Shown here one piece after another: positions 51,009 to 59,756 of a stretch of 64,000 nucleotides of DNA. This DNA comes from Desulfovibrio sp. ZJ209 (lineage in GTDB: Bacteria; Desulfobacterota; Desulfovibrionia; Desulfovibrionales; Desulfovibrionaceae). The notes under the pieces are model-generated. The model was not told the origin of the DNA. It made no database searches and saw only the letters and a list, made by a program, of their open reading frames with translations. The translations under genes were made by a program, and so were the position numbers. Where the stretch lies: positions 186,001 to 250,000 of the forward strand of contig NZ_JAAKEJ010000003.1 of NCBI RefSeq assembly GCF_011039135.1. The letters are read 5' to 3'. How positions within the stretch are numbered: position 1 is the first letter of the stretch; every line of letters starts with the position of its first letter.

Positions 51009-52424
51009 TTACTTGGCCGGCGCGGCCTTGGCCTGAGTCTCGGGCTTGGCCTGCGGCTTCTGCAATTCCTGGAGGCGCGGCAGGCTCTTGACCATTTGCA
51101 GGCCCATGCGCAGCTGGTTGTCGCGGGCGAGCTGCTCCTTGCCCTCGTCTTTCGCCGCCTTGCCCTTGGCGGGCTTGCCCTTGCTGTTTTCAAGGTGGCG
51201 GTTGAGGTCCTGCTCGCGCAGGAGCAGGCGGGGATTATCCTTGTCTTCGGCGTGCGGCGGCTCGAAGACCACCTCGAAGTCCGGCACGATGCCCTCGGCC
51301 TGGATGGAACTGCCATTGGGCGTGTAGTAGAGCGCCACCGTGAGCTTGAGGCCCGAGCCGTCGGCCAGCGGGATGATGTTCTGCACCGAGCCCTTGCCGA
51401 AGGAGCGCTCGCCGAGGATGGGGGCGCGCTTCTGGTCGCGCAGGGCGCCGGCCACGATCTCCGAGGCCGAGGCCGAGCCCGCGTTGACGAGCACCACCAT
51501 GGGCACATCGATGTCATCGGCCTGCTTGCGGGCCGAGTAGGTGCGCTGGGCGCCGTCGTCGCGGCCCTTGATGGAAACGATGGTGCCGTTGTCGAGGAAG
51601 ATGTCGGACACGCTCACGGCCTGGTCGAGGAGGCCGCCCGGGTTGTTGCGCAAATCGAGCACGATGCCCTTGATGCCGCCAGCGGCCTTGCTTTCCTTCT
51701 GGGCCTGCTTGAGCGCCTCCTTGAGCTCCTCGGTGGTGCGCTCGGAAAAACGGGTGAGGCGCACCCAGTAATAGCCGTCTTCGAGCTGCTTGGACTTGAC
51801 GCTGATGAGCGGGATGGCGTCGCGCGTGATGCGCACGGTCTGCGGGGTCTTGGCATTGCTGTGCAGGACGGTGAGCTCCACCTCGCTGCCCTTGGCGCCG
51901 CGGATGCGCGAGACGACCTCCTGCAACGAGAGCTCCTGCGCGGGCTGGCCGTCGATGGAGAGGATCACGTCCCCCGGCTGGAGGCCGGCGCGGAAGGCCG
52001 GGGTGTCCTCGATGGGCGTCACCACGATGACCTGCCCGTTCTCCAGCGAGATCTCGATGCCCACGCCGAAGAATTCGCCGGAGGTGGTCTCCTGCATTTC
52101 CTTGTATTCGTCCGAGGTCATGAAGGTGGAGTGCGGGTCGAGCCCCTGGAGCATGCCCTTGAGGGCGCCGTTGATGAGCTCGGACTGGGTCACGTCCTTG
52201 ACGTAGTTGCGCTCCACGAGGTCAAGCACCTGGCTGAAGCGGCGCGCGGCGTCATACTTGTTGAGCTTTTCCCTGGCCTGGTCGCGGGCCTGTTCTTTCT
52301 GGGTCTTGGCCGTGTCCTTGCCGCTCTGCGGGGCCGCGGCGTCGGGCCCGGGCGCGGCCTGGGCGCCGCAGCCGCAAAGGAGAAGCAGGAACACGAAAAG
52401 GCAGGTGGGGGCGAAAACGCGCAT
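51009..52424 (-). CDS. ctpA: C-terminal processing protease CtpA (S41 family)
   Basis: Protein of 471 residues. A signal peptide with a possible lipobox (LFVFLLLLCGCG) suggests an exported, perhaps lipid-anchored protein. A PDZ domain lies near residues 125-205 (GVGIEISLENGQVIVV, GLQPGDVILSIDG). The catalytic core has LDLRNNPGGLLDQAV, the nucleophile Ser in VNAGSASASEIVAGAL and the Lys in ERSFGKGSVQ. The C-terminus is Lys/Gln-rich. The family trims C-termini of periplasmic proteins. The ATG at 52424 follows GAGG; the frame runs further upstream without a site. It is the first gene of the ctpA-proC-TIGR04076 group. Confidence 0.94.
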   Translation of the reverse strand: MRVFAPTCLFVFLLLLCGCGAQAAPGPDAAAPQSGKDTAKTQKEQARDQAREKLNKYDAARRFSQVLDLVERNYVKDVTQSELINGALKGMLQGLDPHSTFMTSDEYKEMQETTSGEFFGVGIEISLENGQVIVVTPIEDTPAFRAGLQPGDVILSIDGQPAQELSLQEVVSRIRGAKGSEVELTVLHSNAKTPQTVRITRDAIPLISVKSKQLEDGYYWVRLTRFSERTTEELKEALKQAQKESKAAGGIKGIVLDLRNNPGGLLDQAVSVSDIFLDNGTIVSIKGRDDGAQRTYSARKQADDIDVPMVVLVNAGSASASEIVAGALRDQKRAPILGERSFGKGSVQNIIPLADGSGLKLTVALYYTPNGSSIQAEGIVPDFEVVFEPPHAEDKDNPRLLLREQDLNRHLENSKGKPAKGKAAKDEGKEQLARDNQLRMGLQMVKSLPRLQELQKPQAKPETQAKAAPAK

Positions 52425-52794
52425 GGTTGCCTCGTTGGTCTGGCGCCGGCGGGGCTGCCGAAGGCCGGCCCCGGCCCGGGGCTGGCGGGAGGGGGCACGG
52501 GGGCCTGTGCCGGCAGGGCACGGAAATGCGGCGCTGATAGTGCCGTTTTTCAGGGGAAAAGGCAATGCCGCAACGGCCGGAAATGGCCGCAAAACGCGGC
52601 CAGGGCGCGGGGCGCCGCGGATGGAACAAGCTAAGGCCCATCCCGGAGCCGTCAAGGGTGTTCATCCCCACCCGGGGGCGGCGCCCTGTCGGCTTTTTCG
52701 GCCTTTTCGCTTGCCAGCCCGCGCGGAATGGCGTAAGCGGAAGCAAAGCACCTCTGGCCTTGCGGGCGGGCCGTCATTCCAGCAAAGGATCGCC
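52425..52794. other. Intergenic region between divergent ctpA and carboxypeptidase genes
   Basis: About 370 bp with no supported gene. It must hold both promoters, but I see no -35/-10 pair good enough to list. Confidence 0.4.
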
Positions 52795-54048
52795 ATGCCG
52801 CTGTCGCGTCTTTTCCGTCATTGCCGTTCTTCGCGCCCCTGGCGCGCCCTCATCCTCCTGCTCCTGTTGCTGGCGCCCGCGGGCGCCCATGCCGCGCCGC
52901 AAGTGCTCCCGGCGAGCCCCGTGGGCGTGTGCTCGGCCATGGTCTATGACCTCGACCATGACGCCATCCTGTTCGAGCAGAACGCGGACGAGCCCATCCC
53001 CCCGGCATCGCTTACCAAGATCCTCTCCATGTATCTCGCGCTCGACCACATCAGCGAGGGCCGCGCCAGGGCCGACACGCCCGTCACCGTGAGCCCGGCC
53101 GCGGCGGCCACGGGCGGCTCGCGCATGGGCTTGAGGCGTGACGAGACCGTCCCGCTGGGCCGGCTTTTGCTCGGCATGGCCGTTTCCTCGGGCAATGACG
53201 CGAGCCACGCGGTGGCCGAATTCGTGGGCGGCTCGGTGCCCGCTTTCGTGAACATGATGAATGTGCGGGCGCGCGAGCTCGGCATGCACGACAGCCTCTT
53301 TCTCAACCCGCACGGGCTGCCCGCCGCCGGCCAGCGCACCACGGCGCGCGACATGCTGACGCTGGCGCGGGCCTACCTGAAAAGCCACCCGGACGCGCTC
53401 GAGCTGCACAACACGCGCCTCCTCACCCACGCCGGCCAGACCACGTGGAACAAGAACCCGCTGCTCGGGCAGTATCCCGGCGCGGACGGCCTCAAGACCG
53501 GCTGGATCCGGGCCTCGGGCTACAACATGGTGTTCACGGCCAGCAAGAACGGCCGGCGGCTTTTGGCGGTCATCATGGGCGCGCCCGACATGTACGCGCG
53601 CGGCGCCGAGGCGTGCCGCCTCTTGGACGCGGGCTTCCTTGTCTGCGAAAACGAGGCCGTCTCCGTGACCGCGGCGCTGGATGGCCTGCCCGTGGACGCC
53701 AGGCGCATCGACGTGCGCAAGACCGCGCGCGACGCCGGGCTGCTCAGGCCGCAGCGCGCCTATGCCCGGGCGCCCAAGCCCTCCAAAGACCGGGAATTCA
53801 GCCTTTTGGGCAACTACGCCCAGGGGCGCCATGCCGCCAGGGCGAAGGCGGCCTATGGCAAGAAGCCGCAGGGCCGGGTCACCGCCCCGAGGGGGGCGGC
53901 CAGGGCCTCGGGGGCCAAGGCCACCGCGGGCAGGAAGGCCGTGGACATGCGCACCGCCAAGCGCAAGGCCACCCTGCGCAAGCATGAGCCTGGCAAGGGC
54001 GCGGGGCACGCGGCCAGGGGCGGCCGCACGAGAGGACGCTCCGGCTAG
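52795..54048 (+). CDS. D-alanyl-D-alanine carboxypeptidase (penicillin-binding protein family S11)
   Basis: Protein of 417 residues. A signal peptide (ALILLLLLLAPAGAHA) is followed by the S11 catalytic motifs: SxxK in PPASLTKILSMY near residue 75, SGN in AVSSGNDASHAVAEF near 135, and KTG in GLKTGWIRASGY near 235. The last 150 or so residues are very basic and Ala/Gly/Lys-rich with no fold I can name, which is unusual for this family. It should trim the terminal D-Ala of peptidoglycan stem peptides in the periplasm. The ATG at 52795 follows AAAGGA. Confidence 0.93.
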   Translation: MPLSRLFRHCRSSRPWRALILLLLLLAPAGAHAAPQVLPASPVGVCSAMVYDLDHDAILFEQNADEPIPPASLTKILSMYLALDHISEGRARADTPVTVSPAAAATGGSRMGLRRDETVPLGRLLLGMAVSSGNDASHAVAEFVGGSVPAFVNMMNVRARELGMHDSLFLNPHGLPAAGQRTTARDMLTLARAYLKSHPDALELHNTRLLTHAGQTTWNKNPLLGQYPGADGLKTGWIRASGYNMVFTASKNGRRLLAVIMGAPDMYARGAEACRLLDAGFLVCENEAVSVTAALDGLPVDARRIDVRKTARDAGLLRPQRAYARAPKPSKDREFSLLGNYAQGRHAARAKAAYGKKPQGRVTAPRGAARASGAKATAGRKAVDMRTAKRKATLRKHEPGKGAGHAARGGRTRGRSG

Positions 54049-54072
54049 GCTTTGGGCAAACAGCGGCGCGGA

Positions 54073-54101
54073 TTGCCATTTGCGCCAAGATGGGCTAAAC
54101 A
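54073..54101 (+). promoter_or_regulatory. Candidate promoter of tRNA-Ser
   Basis: TTGCCA and TAAACA are separated by 17 bp and lie 33 bp before the tRNA gene. Confidence 0.5.
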
Positions 54102-54134
54102 GTCTTTCCACTGGCGGCGCTCCCGCCAGCGGCC

Positions 54135-54228
54135 GGAGGGGTAGCGAAGCGGCCGTAACGCGCTCGACTCGAAATCGAGTTATCGGTGAGTAACCGGTAC
54201 GTGGGTTCGAATCCCACCCCCTCCGCCA
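54135..54228 (+). tRNA. tRNA-Ser (anticodon CGA)
   Basis: A 94-nt cloverleaf: acceptor GGAGGGG pairs with CCCCTCC, anticodon loop CTCGAAA gives CGA (reads UCG), a long variable arm typical of serine tRNAs, TTCGAAT T-loop, and an encoded CCA end. Its 3' part is the attachment site for the element that follows. Confidence 0.95.
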
Positions 54229-54230
54229 CA
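54205..54230 (+). other. attL-type attachment site (3' end of tRNA-Ser)
   Basis: The T-arm and acceptor end of the tRNA gene plus two bases. A degenerate copy occurs at 60972-60994 beyond the last element gene, as expected for an integrase that uses tRNA 3' ends. Confidence 0.6.
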
Positions 54231-54265
54231 TAGACCTTCCAGATACCTCCAAAAAGTACCGCAAA

Positions 54266-54310
54266 AGCCCGCAGAACCTAGGGTTTCTAGGGGAAGCGGG
54301 CTTCTTTTTT
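54266..54310 (+). terminator. Rho-independent terminator after tRNA-Ser
   Basis: AGCCCGC at 54266-54272 pairs with GCGGGCT at 54296-54302, with an inner CCTAG/CTAGG stem, followed by TCTTTTTT. Confidence 0.8.
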
Positions 54311-54423
54311 GTTCCTCTTTATTCCTTGCCATTGCGTTGCAACCCACATTGAAAGTGGGTATGGAAACGGGAACGGCGTTTTCGGGGAAGAAAATTCCCC
54401 ACAAGCTGTTCCGGGAGGAACCT

Positions 54424-55602
54424 ATGCCCCCACTAACTGACGCAAAAATCCGCACCCTACCTGTTCCCGCTGCTGGCCGCAAAAAGTATGCGGACGGGCG
54501 CGGGCTCTGCCTGCTGGTGGCTTTCACCGGCAAAAAAGTCTGGTACTTGCGGCGGCGCGTGGACGGCAAGGAACAGATGGTGCGCCTGGGGGCATACCCT
54601 GACATGGGGCTGGCCGATGCCCACAAGGCTGCGGAAGCGGCCCGGGGACGCCTCGCCCGTGGGCTGCCGGCAAAAGAAGTGCTTGCGCCTGTCGTGACCT
54701 TTGCGGACGTGACCCGAGAATGGCTTGAGCTTCAGCGGGCCACGAAGTCCCCCGGGTATGTAAAAGACATCGGGGAACGGCTGGCGCGGCATGTCCTTCC
54801 GGCACTCGGGGAAAGGCCCGTGGCGGAACTGAGGCCCGGCGAGGTGCTGGACGTGTTGCAGGGCGTGGCGGCTCAGGGCATCCGCGAGACCACCCGCCGC
54901 TTGCGCCGCTACGTGAGCGCCATTTGCCGCCTGGCAGTCATAAAGGGATATGCGGACATCGACCCGGCCGCCTCCCTTGCCGAAGCTCTCCCGCCGCCCG
55001 TGGCCACGCACATGCCCGCGAGGACGAGCCCCGAGGAGGTGCGCGCGCTGTTCGCCGCCTGTGCCGCCTACTGGGGGAACCGCACCATTCGCAACGCCCT
55101 CCTGTTGCTGGCGCTCACCGCCGCCCGGCCCGGCATGATCTCGGGGGCGCGCTGGGAGGAGTTTGACCCTGCCGGGGCCGCGTGGACGCTTCCGCCCGAG
55201 CGCATGAAGATGCGCCGCCGCTTTGCGGTGCCACTTTCCGCACCGGCATTGGAAATACTGGACGAGCAGGCGGGCATCTCCGGGGGCGGCGTGTTCGTGT
55301 TCCCCGGCCGGGACAGGACGCGGGGCCTTTCCAACGGGGCGCTTAATGCCGCGCTCAGGACCATGGGGGTACATGACCACGTGGCCCACGGCTGGCGCTC
55401 CTCCTTTTCCACGCTGGCGCATGAGGCCGGGCACTTCCGGGGCGAAGTCATCGAGAAGGCGCTGGCGCATGAGCAGAAAAACCGCGTGGCCGCTGCCTAT
55501 GACCGCTCGGAACTATGGCCGGAGCGCGTTGCGCTCATGGACTGGTGGGGGGAGTTTTTGCTGGAGGGGCTGCTCAATAGTAAGGAAAATCAGCTACTGT
55601 AA
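54424..55602 (+). CDS. int: Tyrosine integrase, P4 type
   Basis: Protein of 392 residues. An N-terminal arm-binding domain of the P4-integrase type (LTDAKIRTLPVPAAGRKKYA, then GLCLLVAFTGKKVWYLRRR) is followed by a core-binding domain (FADVTREWLELQRATKSPGY) and the catalytic part. Active-site residues: Arg in LTAARPGMISGARWEEFD, HxxR in AHGWRSSFSTLAHE, and the nucleophile Tyr in VAAAYDRSEL near the C-terminus. It should integrate the element into tRNA-Ser. The ATG at 54424 follows GGGAGGAA; the frame is open further upstream but without a site. Confidence 0.95.
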   Translation: MPPLTDAKIRTLPVPAAGRKKYADGRGLCLLVAFTGKKVWYLRRRVDGKEQMVRLGAYPDMGLADAHKAAEAARGRLARGLPAKEVLAPVVTFADVTREWLELQRATKSPGYVKDIGERLARHVLPALGERPVAELRPGEVLDVLQGVAAQGIRETTRRLRRYVSAICRLAVIKGYADIDPAASLAEALPPPVATHMPARTSPEEVRALFAACAAYWGNRTIRNALLLLALTAARPGMISGARWEEFDPAGAAWTLPPERMKMRRRFAVPLSAPALEILDEQAGISGGGVFVFPGRDRTRGLSNGALNAALRTMGVHDHVAHGWRSSFSTLAHEAGHFRGEVIEKALAHEQKNRVAAAYDRSELWPERVALMDWWGEFLLEGLLNSKENQLL

Positions 55603-55971
55603 CGCGCCGGGGTATCCACAGTATGGATGCCCTTTCATAAGGCTGCAAAATAGTGAGGGAAATCAGAGCTTGATACTATTTCATTGCGTAAAAAAATTAT
55701 ATAAAAATATTGCTAAATTCCCGGATTGTTGACAGTGCGTGGGAAGTTGCTGCAATAATACACCAGAAAAAGGGCGGTAAAGCGTTCCCGCGCTCCACCG
55801 CCCAAAGTAACCCGCCGCCGGGCCGCCTATTGCTCCTGGGTATCCCGTAACGGCTCAACCGCCCTTCGGGGCGAAACTCGCCCGAGAAGTGCCGTCCGTT
55901 GTCTTATGCCGAAAAATGCAATTTTTGGCAACGGCAACAGGGGGACGGCCTCGGGCAAAGGAGAAATTCCC
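55603..55971. other. Control region between integrase and AlpA gene
   Basis: About 370 bp with no supported gene. An AT-rich patch near 55690-55720 is followed by TTGACA at 55729-55734 and AATAAT at 55754-55759 (19 bp apart), a candidate promoter. Downstream lie a GGGCGGT/ACCGCCC hairpin (55772-55803) and a palindrome-like TGCCGAAAAAT/ATTTTTGGCA near 55907-55930 shortly before AlpA, a possible operator. Confidence 0.45.
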
Positions 55972-56250
55972 ATGCCGAAGGCGAAAAGTACCGCCGCAAC
56001 CCCCACCGCCTCCACCGTTCCCGCACCTTCCACTTCCCCGCTCACCGAAAATCGTTTCCTGCGCCGCCGTGAGGTCGAGGCGCGGACCGGGCTTTGCTGC
56101 AGCGCCATTTATGCTGGCATGAAGCGGGGCACCTTTCCCGCGCCTGTACAGATTGGCTCCCGGGCCGTTGCCTGGCGCTCGCGGGACATCGAGGCATTTT
56201 TGGAGTTTGGCATCGACTGGCAGAAGGGGCTCAGCCATGACGGGGAGTAG
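55972..56250 (+). CDS. alpA: AlpA-family transcriptional regulator
   Basis: Protein of 92 residues. After a Thr/Ala/Pro-rich start comes an AlpA/MerR-like DNA-binding fold: FLRRREVEARTGLCCSAIY, then GTFPAPVQIGSRAVAWR and DIEAFLEFG, the typical strand-helix-turn-strand order of the family. AlpA proteins act as excision or integrase regulators in satellites and prophages. The ATG at 55972 follows AAAGGAG. A small gene begins inside its 3' end. Confidence 0.88.
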   Translation: MPKAKSTAATPTASTVPAPSTSPLTENRFLRRREVEARTGLCCSAIYAGMKRGTFPAPVQIGSRAVAWRSRDIEAFLEFGIDWQKGLSHDGE

Positions 56251-56371
56251 TCCTGAAAAGCGAAGCCGCCCGGCGGGAGAACCGAGCGGCAACAAAAAGA
56301 AGAAGTCCGTCTGTGAAGGCAGTATGCGCCATTTCCCGGCGGCTGGCAAGGCTGAAGGGGGGCGGGCATGA
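56237..56371 (+). CDS. Small protein overlapping alpA and the primase gene
   Basis: A 44-residue open frame, too short to be strong by itself. It starts 14 bp before the end of alpA with AAGGGG in front, and its stop overlaps the next ATG (ATGA). The predicted product is basic with a Lys-rich patch. I do not recognise it; the two-sided coupling is what suggests it is translated. Confidence 0.4.
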   Translation: MTGSSPEKRSRPAGEPSGNKKKKSVCEGSMRHFPAAGKAEGGRA

Positions 56372-58866
56372 GCAGCAAAATAGACTTCCGTGCGTTGAAT
56401 GAAGCGGCGCTGGCCCGTTGCCCCGGCCTGCTGGAAAAGCTGCTTCCAGGGGGAAAGCTCCGGGGGGCGGAATATGTTTGCGGCAATCTGAACGGGGGCC
56501 CCGGCGATTCCTGCTCAGTGAACATCCATTCCGGCAAGTGGGGAGAGTTTGCGGGGGGACCTGGCGGCGGCGACCTCATTTCTCTGGTGGCAGCGCAGCG
56601 CGGCGTGAATCAGGTGGAGGCGGCGCGCCAGCTCGCGGAAATGGTGGACTACCCGGTGGACGCACCGCCGCGAGAGAGTACAGCCCCCGCCAAGACGCAA
56701 GCCATGATGCCCGTTCCTGATGGCGTCTTCCCTCCTGCCGAACACAAGCACCTGCGCCATGGAACCGCCGCCGCCGTGTACCGCTATGAGGACGCGGCCG
56801 GGCGGCTTTTGGGCGTTGTGTGCCGTTTCGTCAAGCAGGAAATGGACAGCAGGGGGAAGCATCATAAAGCATTCTCTCAGCGTGTCTATACGGCCGAGGG
56901 CTGGCGCTGGCAGGGCTTCCCCGCGCCGCACCCCCTGTATGGCCTGCCACGCCTGACAAAAGCGCCCGCTCCGGCTCCTGTTGTGTTGGTGGAGGGTGAA
57001 GGCAAGGCTGATGCGCTTCAGGCCGTCCTCGGGCCTTTTGTGGCCGTTCTCGGGCTCTATGGTGGAAGCAGTGGTGTGAGGCAGATGGACTTTACGCCAT
57101 TGCACGGGCGGCGCGTGGTCTATTGGCCGGATGCTGACGCGCCGGGGGCCAAGGCGGCGCTGCTTGTCTGCTCCCTGCTGGAACAGGCCGGGGCCGCGCC
57201 TGTGAGTGTGGCCGTGCCCCCTGAAGGCGTTCCTCATGGATGGGACGGCGCGGACGCGGTAGGGGCTGACGGCTGGAACCGTCAGCGGGTGGTAGAGTTC
57301 ATCAAGGAAGCGAGCACTTCCCCTGCGGACTTTGCCACTGTGGCGGCGGCGCGCTGGGAAGTGGGGATGCCTAAGAGCAGCACACAAGAAGAATGGGGGG
57401 CCCCCGTTCCTTTTACGGCGCAAGACTTGCCCGTGCTGGACGTGGCGGTGCTTCCGCCTGTCCTCGGGGGCTTTTGCGAGGCGCTGGCAGAAGAAAAACA
57501 GGTGCCCGTGGAATTGGCCGCAGCAATGGCCCTTGCGGCATTGGCAACGGCGGCGCAGGGCCGTTTCATGGTGCGCGTCCGTGAAGGATACGAGGAACCC
57601 CTGAACCTGTACACCATTTGCCCGCTGGAACCCGCCAACCGAAAAAGCGCTGTGGTGGAGGCTTGCCTTACCCCTTTGCGGCAATGGGAAAAGCGCATAG
57701 CCGAAAGCATGGCCTTGGAAGTGAAGAGGGCCAGAAGCGCCCGGCAAACGATGGAAAAGGCCATAGAGACGGCGCGGGCGCAAGTGGCAAAGTGCAAGAG
57801 CATTGAGGAAATTCAGGAAGTCCAACGCAAGGTGGAGGAGCGGGAAGCGGAACTTCAGGAGGTTCCGGCCATTCCGCGCTTGCTGGCCGACAACATAACG
57901 CCGGAAGCGCTGGCCCCGCTCATGGAAGCCAATGGGGGCTGTGCTTCAATCCTCACTGCCGAGGGTGGCATTTTCGATATTCTGGGCGGCGACATGTATT
58001 ACAGGGGCGTGGCGAATCTGGATTTATTCCTCAAAGCCCATTCCGGCGACTCCTTCCGCGTTGACCGCCGTGGGGGCACTTCTGTCCTGCTGGACAATCC
58101 GCGCCTGACTTGTGCAATTGCACCGCAGCCGGTGACATTGACGCAGCGGGACAAGGCGAAAATCTTCAGGGGACGCGGGCTTGACGGGCGCTTTCTCTAC
58201 TTCTTGCCTCAAAGCCTTCTCGGGCGGCGCAAACAGGAACCCACCCCCATGCCGGAAACGGTGCGGGAGAGATTCCACAATGCCCTGCTGGACCTGCTTC
58301 CCCGCCAATGGGAAGCCGAGCAACCCGCCCCCGTACGGCTGGAACTCTCACAGGATGCCTATAGGCTTTGGCTGGAATTTTCCGCAGAAGTGGAGAAGGA
58401 GCTGGCCCCCGGTGGCGAATTTGAGGCCATGAGCGACTGGGCCGGGAAGCTCCCCGGCGCTGTGGCAAGGCTTGCGGGCCTCTTTCACCTCATAGAGCGC
58501 GAGCGCCCGGCGGATGCCAAAATAGACGGGGAAACAATGGAGCATGCCGTCAATATGGGCGCCTTCCTCTCCGAACATGCCAAGGCAGCTTATGCCCTCA
58601 TGGGGACAGATACCCGGCTGGAAGGGGGCAAGCGTGCACTGGAGTGGATACGGCGGCAAGCGGTGGACAAGTTCAGCGCACGGGATTGTTTCAACGGCGT
58701 TCGGGGGCAAACATCGGTTTTTTCGCATATGGAGGACGTGCGGGCGGCGCTTGATGAACTGGAAGAGCGGGGCTTTATTCGTGCCCTCTACTCGGAGCGG
58801 ACGGCGGGGCCTGGCCGAAAGCCAAGTCCACGATATGAGGTCAATCCGGCCACGCTGAGGGGGTGA
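56368..58866 (+). CDS. DUF3987 primase/helicase-like replication protein
   Basis: Protein of 832 residues. The N-terminal part has CGNLNGGPGDSCSVN and ISLVAAQRGVNQVEAARQL, resembling a zinc-ribbon primase start, then VVLVEGEGKADALQAVL near 208 and VVYWPDADAPGAKAALL, a TOPRIM-like core. The C-terminal half fits the DUF3987/YfjI family: PPVLGGFCEALAEEKQVP and ICPLEPANRKSAVVEA, where KSA is a degenerate P-loop, and a long helical insert (ESMALEVKRARSARQTME). Such proteins initiate replication in satellites and plasmid-like elements. Its ATG at 56368 follows AAGGGGGG. The adjacent iteron array would be the origin it uses. Confidence 0.87.
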   Translation: MSSKIDFRALNEAALARCPGLLEKLLPGGKLRGAEYVCGNLNGGPGDSCSVNIHSGKWGEFAGGPGGGDLISLVAAQRGVNQVEAARQLAEMVDYPVDAPPRESTAPAKTQAMMPVPDGVFPPAEHKHLRHGTAAAVYRYEDAAGRLLGVVCRFVKQEMDSRGKHHKAFSQRVYTAEGWRWQGFPAPHPLYGLPRLTKAPAPAPVVLVEGEGKADALQAVLGPFVAVLGLYGGSSGVRQMDFTPLHGRRVVYWPDADAPGAKAALLVCSLLEQAGAAPVSVAVPPEGVPHGWDGADAVGADGWNRQRVVEFIKEASTSPADFATVAAARWEVGMPKSSTQEEWGAPVPFTAQDLPVLDVAVLPPVLGGFCEALAEEKQVPVELAAAMALAALATAAQGRFMVRVREGYEEPLNLYTICPLEPANRKSAVVEACLTPLRQWEKRIAESMALEVKRARSARQTMEKAIETARAQVAKCKSIEEIQEVQRKVEEREAELQEVPAIPRLLADNITPEALAPLMEANGGCASILTAEGGIFDILGGDMYYRGVANLDLFLKAHSGDSFRVDRRGGTSVLLDNPRLTCAIAPQPVTLTQRDKAKIFRGRGLDGRFLYFLPQSLLGRRKQEPTPMPETVRERFHNALLDLLPRQWEAEQPAPVRLELSQDAYRLWLEFSAEVEKELAPGGEFEAMSDWAGKLPGAVARLAGLFHLIERERPADAKIDGETMEHAVNMGAFLSEHAKAAYALMGTDTRLEGGKRALEWIRRQAVDKFSARDCFNGVRGQTSVFSHMEDVRAALDELEERGFIRALYSERTAGPGRKPSPRYEVNPATLRG

Positions 58867-58870
58867 GGCC

Positions 58871-59290
58871 GTGAGCTTGTGGGAAAAATTCGGGGGCCGC
58901 TTCCGAAATGAAAACCATATACGCAATATACGCAAAATACGCAGAATACCCGGAGACGGCGGGGCGGAAGCTAATTCTGCGAATATTGCGTATATTGCGC
59001 ATATACCTTCAATCCCTGAATCTTCCCCCGCACCTCCACCGCTGGCCACCGGCGAAGTGGAAGACACCTCACCAGAGCCCCCGCCCCCCGCGCCGCCGCT
59101 CCAGTGTTTCGCCTGTTCCTGCTGGCAGAAGGTTCCGGGGCTGGCGTGGTGGTGCGGGCGTTGCGCGGTGACGGCCCGGAAAATCAACATGCAGAGCCGG
59201 TGCGACAGGGGCTTTACGGCGTGGCAGCCTTCCCCCCTGCCGGAACGCACCGCGCCGCAACCGGGGGGCGCTCATGCGAATTGTGGTTGA
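58871..59290 (+). CDS. Unknown protein encoded over an iteron array
   Basis: Protein of 139 residues starting at GTG 58871 just behind the primase stop. The N-terminal third reads as a repetitive pattern (NIRNIRKIRR, later NIAYIAHIP) because the DNA there is an inverted set of 9-bp repeats. A Pro/Ser-rich middle is followed by a cysteine pair CFACSCW and CGRCAVTAR, perhaps a zinc site. I do not recognise the family. The gene overlaps the ERCC4-type nuclease gene by 17 bp. Confidence 0.6.
   Translation: MSLWEKFGGRFRNENHIRNIRKIRRIPGDGGAEANSANIAYIAHIPSIPESSPAPPPLATGEVEDTSPEPPPPAPPLQCFACSCWQKVPGLAWWCGRCAVTARKINMQSRCDRGFTAWQPSPLPERTAPQPGGAHANCG
58917..59005. repeat. Inverted 9-bp iteron array, candidate replication origin
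   Basis: Three ATACGCA units start at 58919, 58928 and 58937, exactly 9 bp apart. Facing them are TGCGAAT, TGCGTAT and TGCGCAT at 58978, 58987 and 58996, also 9 bp apart and reading as the reverse complement. The spacer is 34 bp. The array lies directly downstream of the primase-like gene, where satellite origins often lie. Confidence 0.75.
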
Positions 59291-59756
59291 CAGCCGGGAG
59301 CAATGCCCCTTCACCTTCTCCGGGCCCCGATACGAGGGCGTGGAGGTGGTGCCGGGCTCCCTGACCGTGGGGGACTATTCCCTTGCCGGGCTGACTGACC
59401 GCGTGGCGCTGGAGCGCAAGGAGCTGGCAGACCTTGTGCAATGCCTTGGCAGGGAGAGGGAGCGCTTTGAGCGGGAGCTATTGCGCGGCATGGCACTGGA
59501 CGCCTTCAGCGTGGTGGTGGAAGCGTCATGGGCTGACCTTGCGGGCGGGCGCTACCGTTCCCGGCTCAACCCGCACGCGGCCTGCCAGAGTGTGGCGGCG
59601 TTCATGGGGCGCTATCGTGTGCCCTTCCTCTTTGCCGGAAGCAGGGCGGCGGCGGAATATGTGGCGTGGAGCTTCCTTCGGCAATACCTCGAGGGCGCGC
59701 GCCGCCGCTGGAAGGCCATAGCCACGGCGCACGGGGAAGGAGGGGCCGCAGCATGA
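59274..59756 (+). CDS. ERCC4-fold nuclease domain protein
   Basis: Protein of 160 residues made almost entirely of an ERCC4/XPF-type nuclease domain: RIVVDSREQCPFTFSG near the start, SLTVGDYSLAG, and VALERKELADLVQCLG near 40, the GDY...ERK metal-site pattern. Later, AASVAAFMGRYR-like and FAGSRAAAEYVAW segments complete the fold. Small proteins of this kind are found in phages and integrative elements; they may cut branched DNA during replication or defend against rivals. The start overlaps the previous gene; the stop overlaps the next (ATGA). Confidence 0.87.
   Translation: MRIVVDSREQCPFTFSGPRYEGVEVVPGSLTVGDYSLAGLTDRVALERKELADLVQCLGRERERFERELLRGMALDAFSVVVEASWADLAGGRYRSRLNPHAACQSVAAFMGRYRVPFLFAGSRAAAEYVAWSFLRQYLEGARRRWKAIATAHGEGGAAA

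Noticed and set aside
58917-59005. CRISPR-like array
   Set aside because: Units are 9 bp with no spacers and are inverted around a centre; iteron organisation fits better.
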